49,521 nucleotides of DNA from Kiritimatiellia bacterium (GTDB taxonomy: Bacteria > Verrucomicrobiota > Kiritimatiellia > CAIQIC01 > Lenti-01): contig JAFTAH010000073.1 of the NCBI GenBank assembly GCA_017458625.1, positions 1-49,521 on the forward strand. Reading direction: 5' to 3'. Below, in pieces: positions 48,901 to 49,521 of the stretch (positions are counted from its first letter, which is position 1; each line of letters begins with the position of its first letter). A program made the translations under genes and the position numbers. The notes below the pieces were generated by a model that saw nothing but the letters and a program-made list of their open reading frames with translations, did no database searches and was not told where the DNA came from.

Positions 48901-49521
48901 GGTCGCGGACGGTCCGCTCCCAGGCGGGGCCGTTGGCTTCGCCGGTCCAGACGGTTTCCCATTCGCCGCCGTCGGGGGTCACGCCATAGGCGTGCCACTG
49001 CGGCACGACGGCGGTGCCGGTCACGGACTTGACGCGCCCGTCGCGCTGCCGCTCCGTCACGCGCACCGCGCCGCCGGGGTAGACAACGGTCTCGGTGTTG
49101 GTTCCGTAGGCGTACGTGGTCGCCAGCCCCGCCTCGTCCCAGGACACGGTCCGGCGGCCCGCCAGGTCGTAGCGGTTGGAGACGGCCAGCACGAGGTCGC
49201 CGCCCGTGCGGCGGCGGGCGACGACGCGGCCCGCGGCGTCGTAGTCGGTGTACTCGGTCGGCCCGCCGGCCTGTGCGCGGGAGGTCGTGCGGCCGAGCAG
49301 GTCGTTCGCGTAGGTCCAGTGGCGGCCGTCCACGGCGGTCTCCCACTCCTTGCCGCAACAGGCCCATCCGGCGGTTTCCGCGAGGCCGTCCGCGTGGCGG
49401 AGGGCGGTGACGCGCCCGAACGGGTCGCGCTCCGTCTCCGTCCAGTCCATGCGCGTCCAGACGTTCGTCGCGGCATACACCCACGTCTCTTCCAGCACTT
49501 CGCGGCCGTGCGCGTCCAGCA
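45863..49521 (-). CDS. Main RHS-repeat polymorphic toxin (N-terminus outside window) with HEXXH metalloprotease-like tip
   Basis: Over 1,200 residues, open to the window edge, so the N-terminal delivery part is not seen. Nearly the whole length is RHS/YD repeats (YDAAGRVVARR, YDLAGRRTVSWDE, YDDRGELSRSG and many more), which form a large beta shell around a C-terminal tip. The conserved core ends at RDPLEERGGLNLYVASNNNP and LNDLFGL. The tip (about 195 residues, 45863-46450, clearly AT-richer) contains YEQIMAHEQGHLEIWRKYAN, an HEXXH zinc-protease motif in a form like DUF922-type proteins, and many charged residues. It is probably a secreted or contact-delivered protease toxin. Candidate partner gene starts at 45903, overlapping. 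Confidence 0.9.
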   Translation of the reverse strand, partial: LDAHGREVLEETWVYAATNVWTRMDWTETERDPFGRVTALRHADGLAETAGWACCGKEWETAVDGRHWTYANDLLGRTTSRAQAGGPTEYTDYDAAGRVVARRRTGGDLVLAVSNRYDLAGRRTVSWDEAGLATTYAYGTNTETVVYPGGAVRVTERQRDGRVKSVTGTAVVPQWHAYGVTPDGGEWETVWTGEANGPAWERTVRDRHGRTLRTERPAWGGGVATNGYQYDAAGRLTNEWSTGAAARIYEYDDRGELSRSGIDADGDGTLSLASMDRIREERTRYVELGNEWYAERTSVGYPWDHSAAPFTNGIVRTPVCRSGAGRTETVDARGWTSAVDTVLSPATRTVTRTATRPEVAGTEVSVTGNGLLRTRTDPTGATWTYLYDALARPVGTVDPRTGTNTVSYAADGRVAWQEDAAGNRTTYGYDPATGRRTAVTDALANVDRTAYDRPGRVTNTWGATYPVGYEYDAYGRMAAMQTWRDENGAPDVTHWNYDPATGLLTNKVYADGLGPRYEYDPAGRLAKRTWARGVETDYSYDALGQLVAIDYSDSTPDVAFTYDRLGRQLTVTDILGTRTNVYDALNLLEERHPDGTTLVRSYDLYGRPSGISLGPDYAVGYGYDSFSRFSTVSVSNGPTFTYSYVPNSSLLSGYTNDLGLAVAYEYEPHRDVKTIVSNAWGTNTISTFAYDYDAIGRRTRRIDDGTTTNLFGYNLRSELVSAEMGTNTYSYAYDPIGNRTSASENGTTTTYAANSLNQYTALNPASTNPTPFTYDPDGNMTSDGTWSYTWDAENRLIEVQPLVTNLDSTLVQYMYDAQSRRIARREFAWMAFLHDDPAWRYVQGRAYRYDDWNLLQELKPATTPRTPPTYIPQTDLSLTGVTGLVAAAYVWGLDLSGTLHDAGGVGGLLMQRHSDANSPWFSFCDANGNITDLLDEDGALSAHYDYDADGNTCAQSGDSANDNSVRFSTKFFDDVTSLYYFGYRFFCLEMKRWCNRDPLEERGGLNLYVASNNNPISLNDLFGLVTYDYVDGDYEDVLEAISHLTNTAQNTYGFFSEEQIGVDEKVTVKDDPNCKICTHMKIYTCTVTLRFRNTSKEGSISIYKWKSPLEDAEAQKLFDAVYEQIMAHEQGHLEIWRKYANKLTRSFSATESRCSEPFACLKAEQAAQQKYLEFLKLHMNEFSKAQAFYCDKDCEERDKIVQELIDEYDNKELRHSAP

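Overview
The window looks like chromosomal DNA of a GC-rich, Gram-negative (diderm) bacterium. The outer-membrane machinery (an OmpA-type protein, MlaD/MlaF, an LpxL-type acyltransferase, lipoproteins), a pseudopilin, the YcjX/YcjF pair, a YgeW-type carbamoyltransferase and the RHS style together suggest the Planctomycetes-Verrucomicrobia-Chlamydiae group, most likely Kiritimatiellota or Verrucomicrobiota. This is inference from family resemblance; no alignment was run. I saw no rRNA, tRNA or CRISPR array.

Region 1 (1-20.8 kb) is ordinary core genome. A minus-strand run holds LepA, a flavin reductase-like protein, an SDR, a YhhQ-type transporter and YgeW. Plus-strand genes follow: recJ, an OmpA-type protein with its own terminator, a CpXC-domain protein overlapping nth, murJ, a THEP1-like NTPase, ycjX-ycjF, an orphan parA, a YycJ-type MBL hydrolase, trpS, an LpxL-like acyltransferase, a MazG-like pyrophosphohydrolase and a HAD phosphatase. 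A triple palindrome array lies between nth and murJ.

Region 2 (20.8-25.3 kb) begins with a 140-bp MITE-like element whose inverted repeat contains the HAD stop codon. An eroded Mu-like prophage remnant follows (a gpG-like morphogenesis gene with an in-frame amber codon, and an excisionase-like HTH gene), then mlaD-mlaF without a permease, a CTAG-rich double hairpin and a pseudopilin.

Region 3 (25.3-35 kb) has a tightly coupled minus-strand operon (hisI, TPR protein, GT4 glycosyltransferase, unknown protein). Next come a lipoprotein with a repeated W/F-P-aromatic motif behind a very good sigma70-type promoter, ftsQ, an acyltransferase-3 protein, a pair of related lipoproteins and a methyltransferase preceded by an iron-box-like palindrome.

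Region 4 (35-39.9 kb) is a patchwork: a FeoB 3' fragment with its Cys-rich partner, a short-repeat zone, an internal groEL fragment, and then an AT-richer island. The island encodes a small membrane protein, an ATP-grasp/PLP-decarboxylase fusion and a transglutaminase-like cysteine enzyme. It is the best candidate for an undescribed biosynthetic or protein-modifying system.

Region 5 (39.9-49.5 kb) is an RHS polymorphic-toxin locus on the minus strand. A main RHS gene, cut by the window end, carries an HEXXH metalloprotease-like tip. Three displaced RHS 3' fragments follow, two with unrelated AT-rich tips, each next to a candidate partner gene (an acidic protein, a WG-repeat protein, an STN-like lipoprotein). 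Several junctions are ATGA overlaps.
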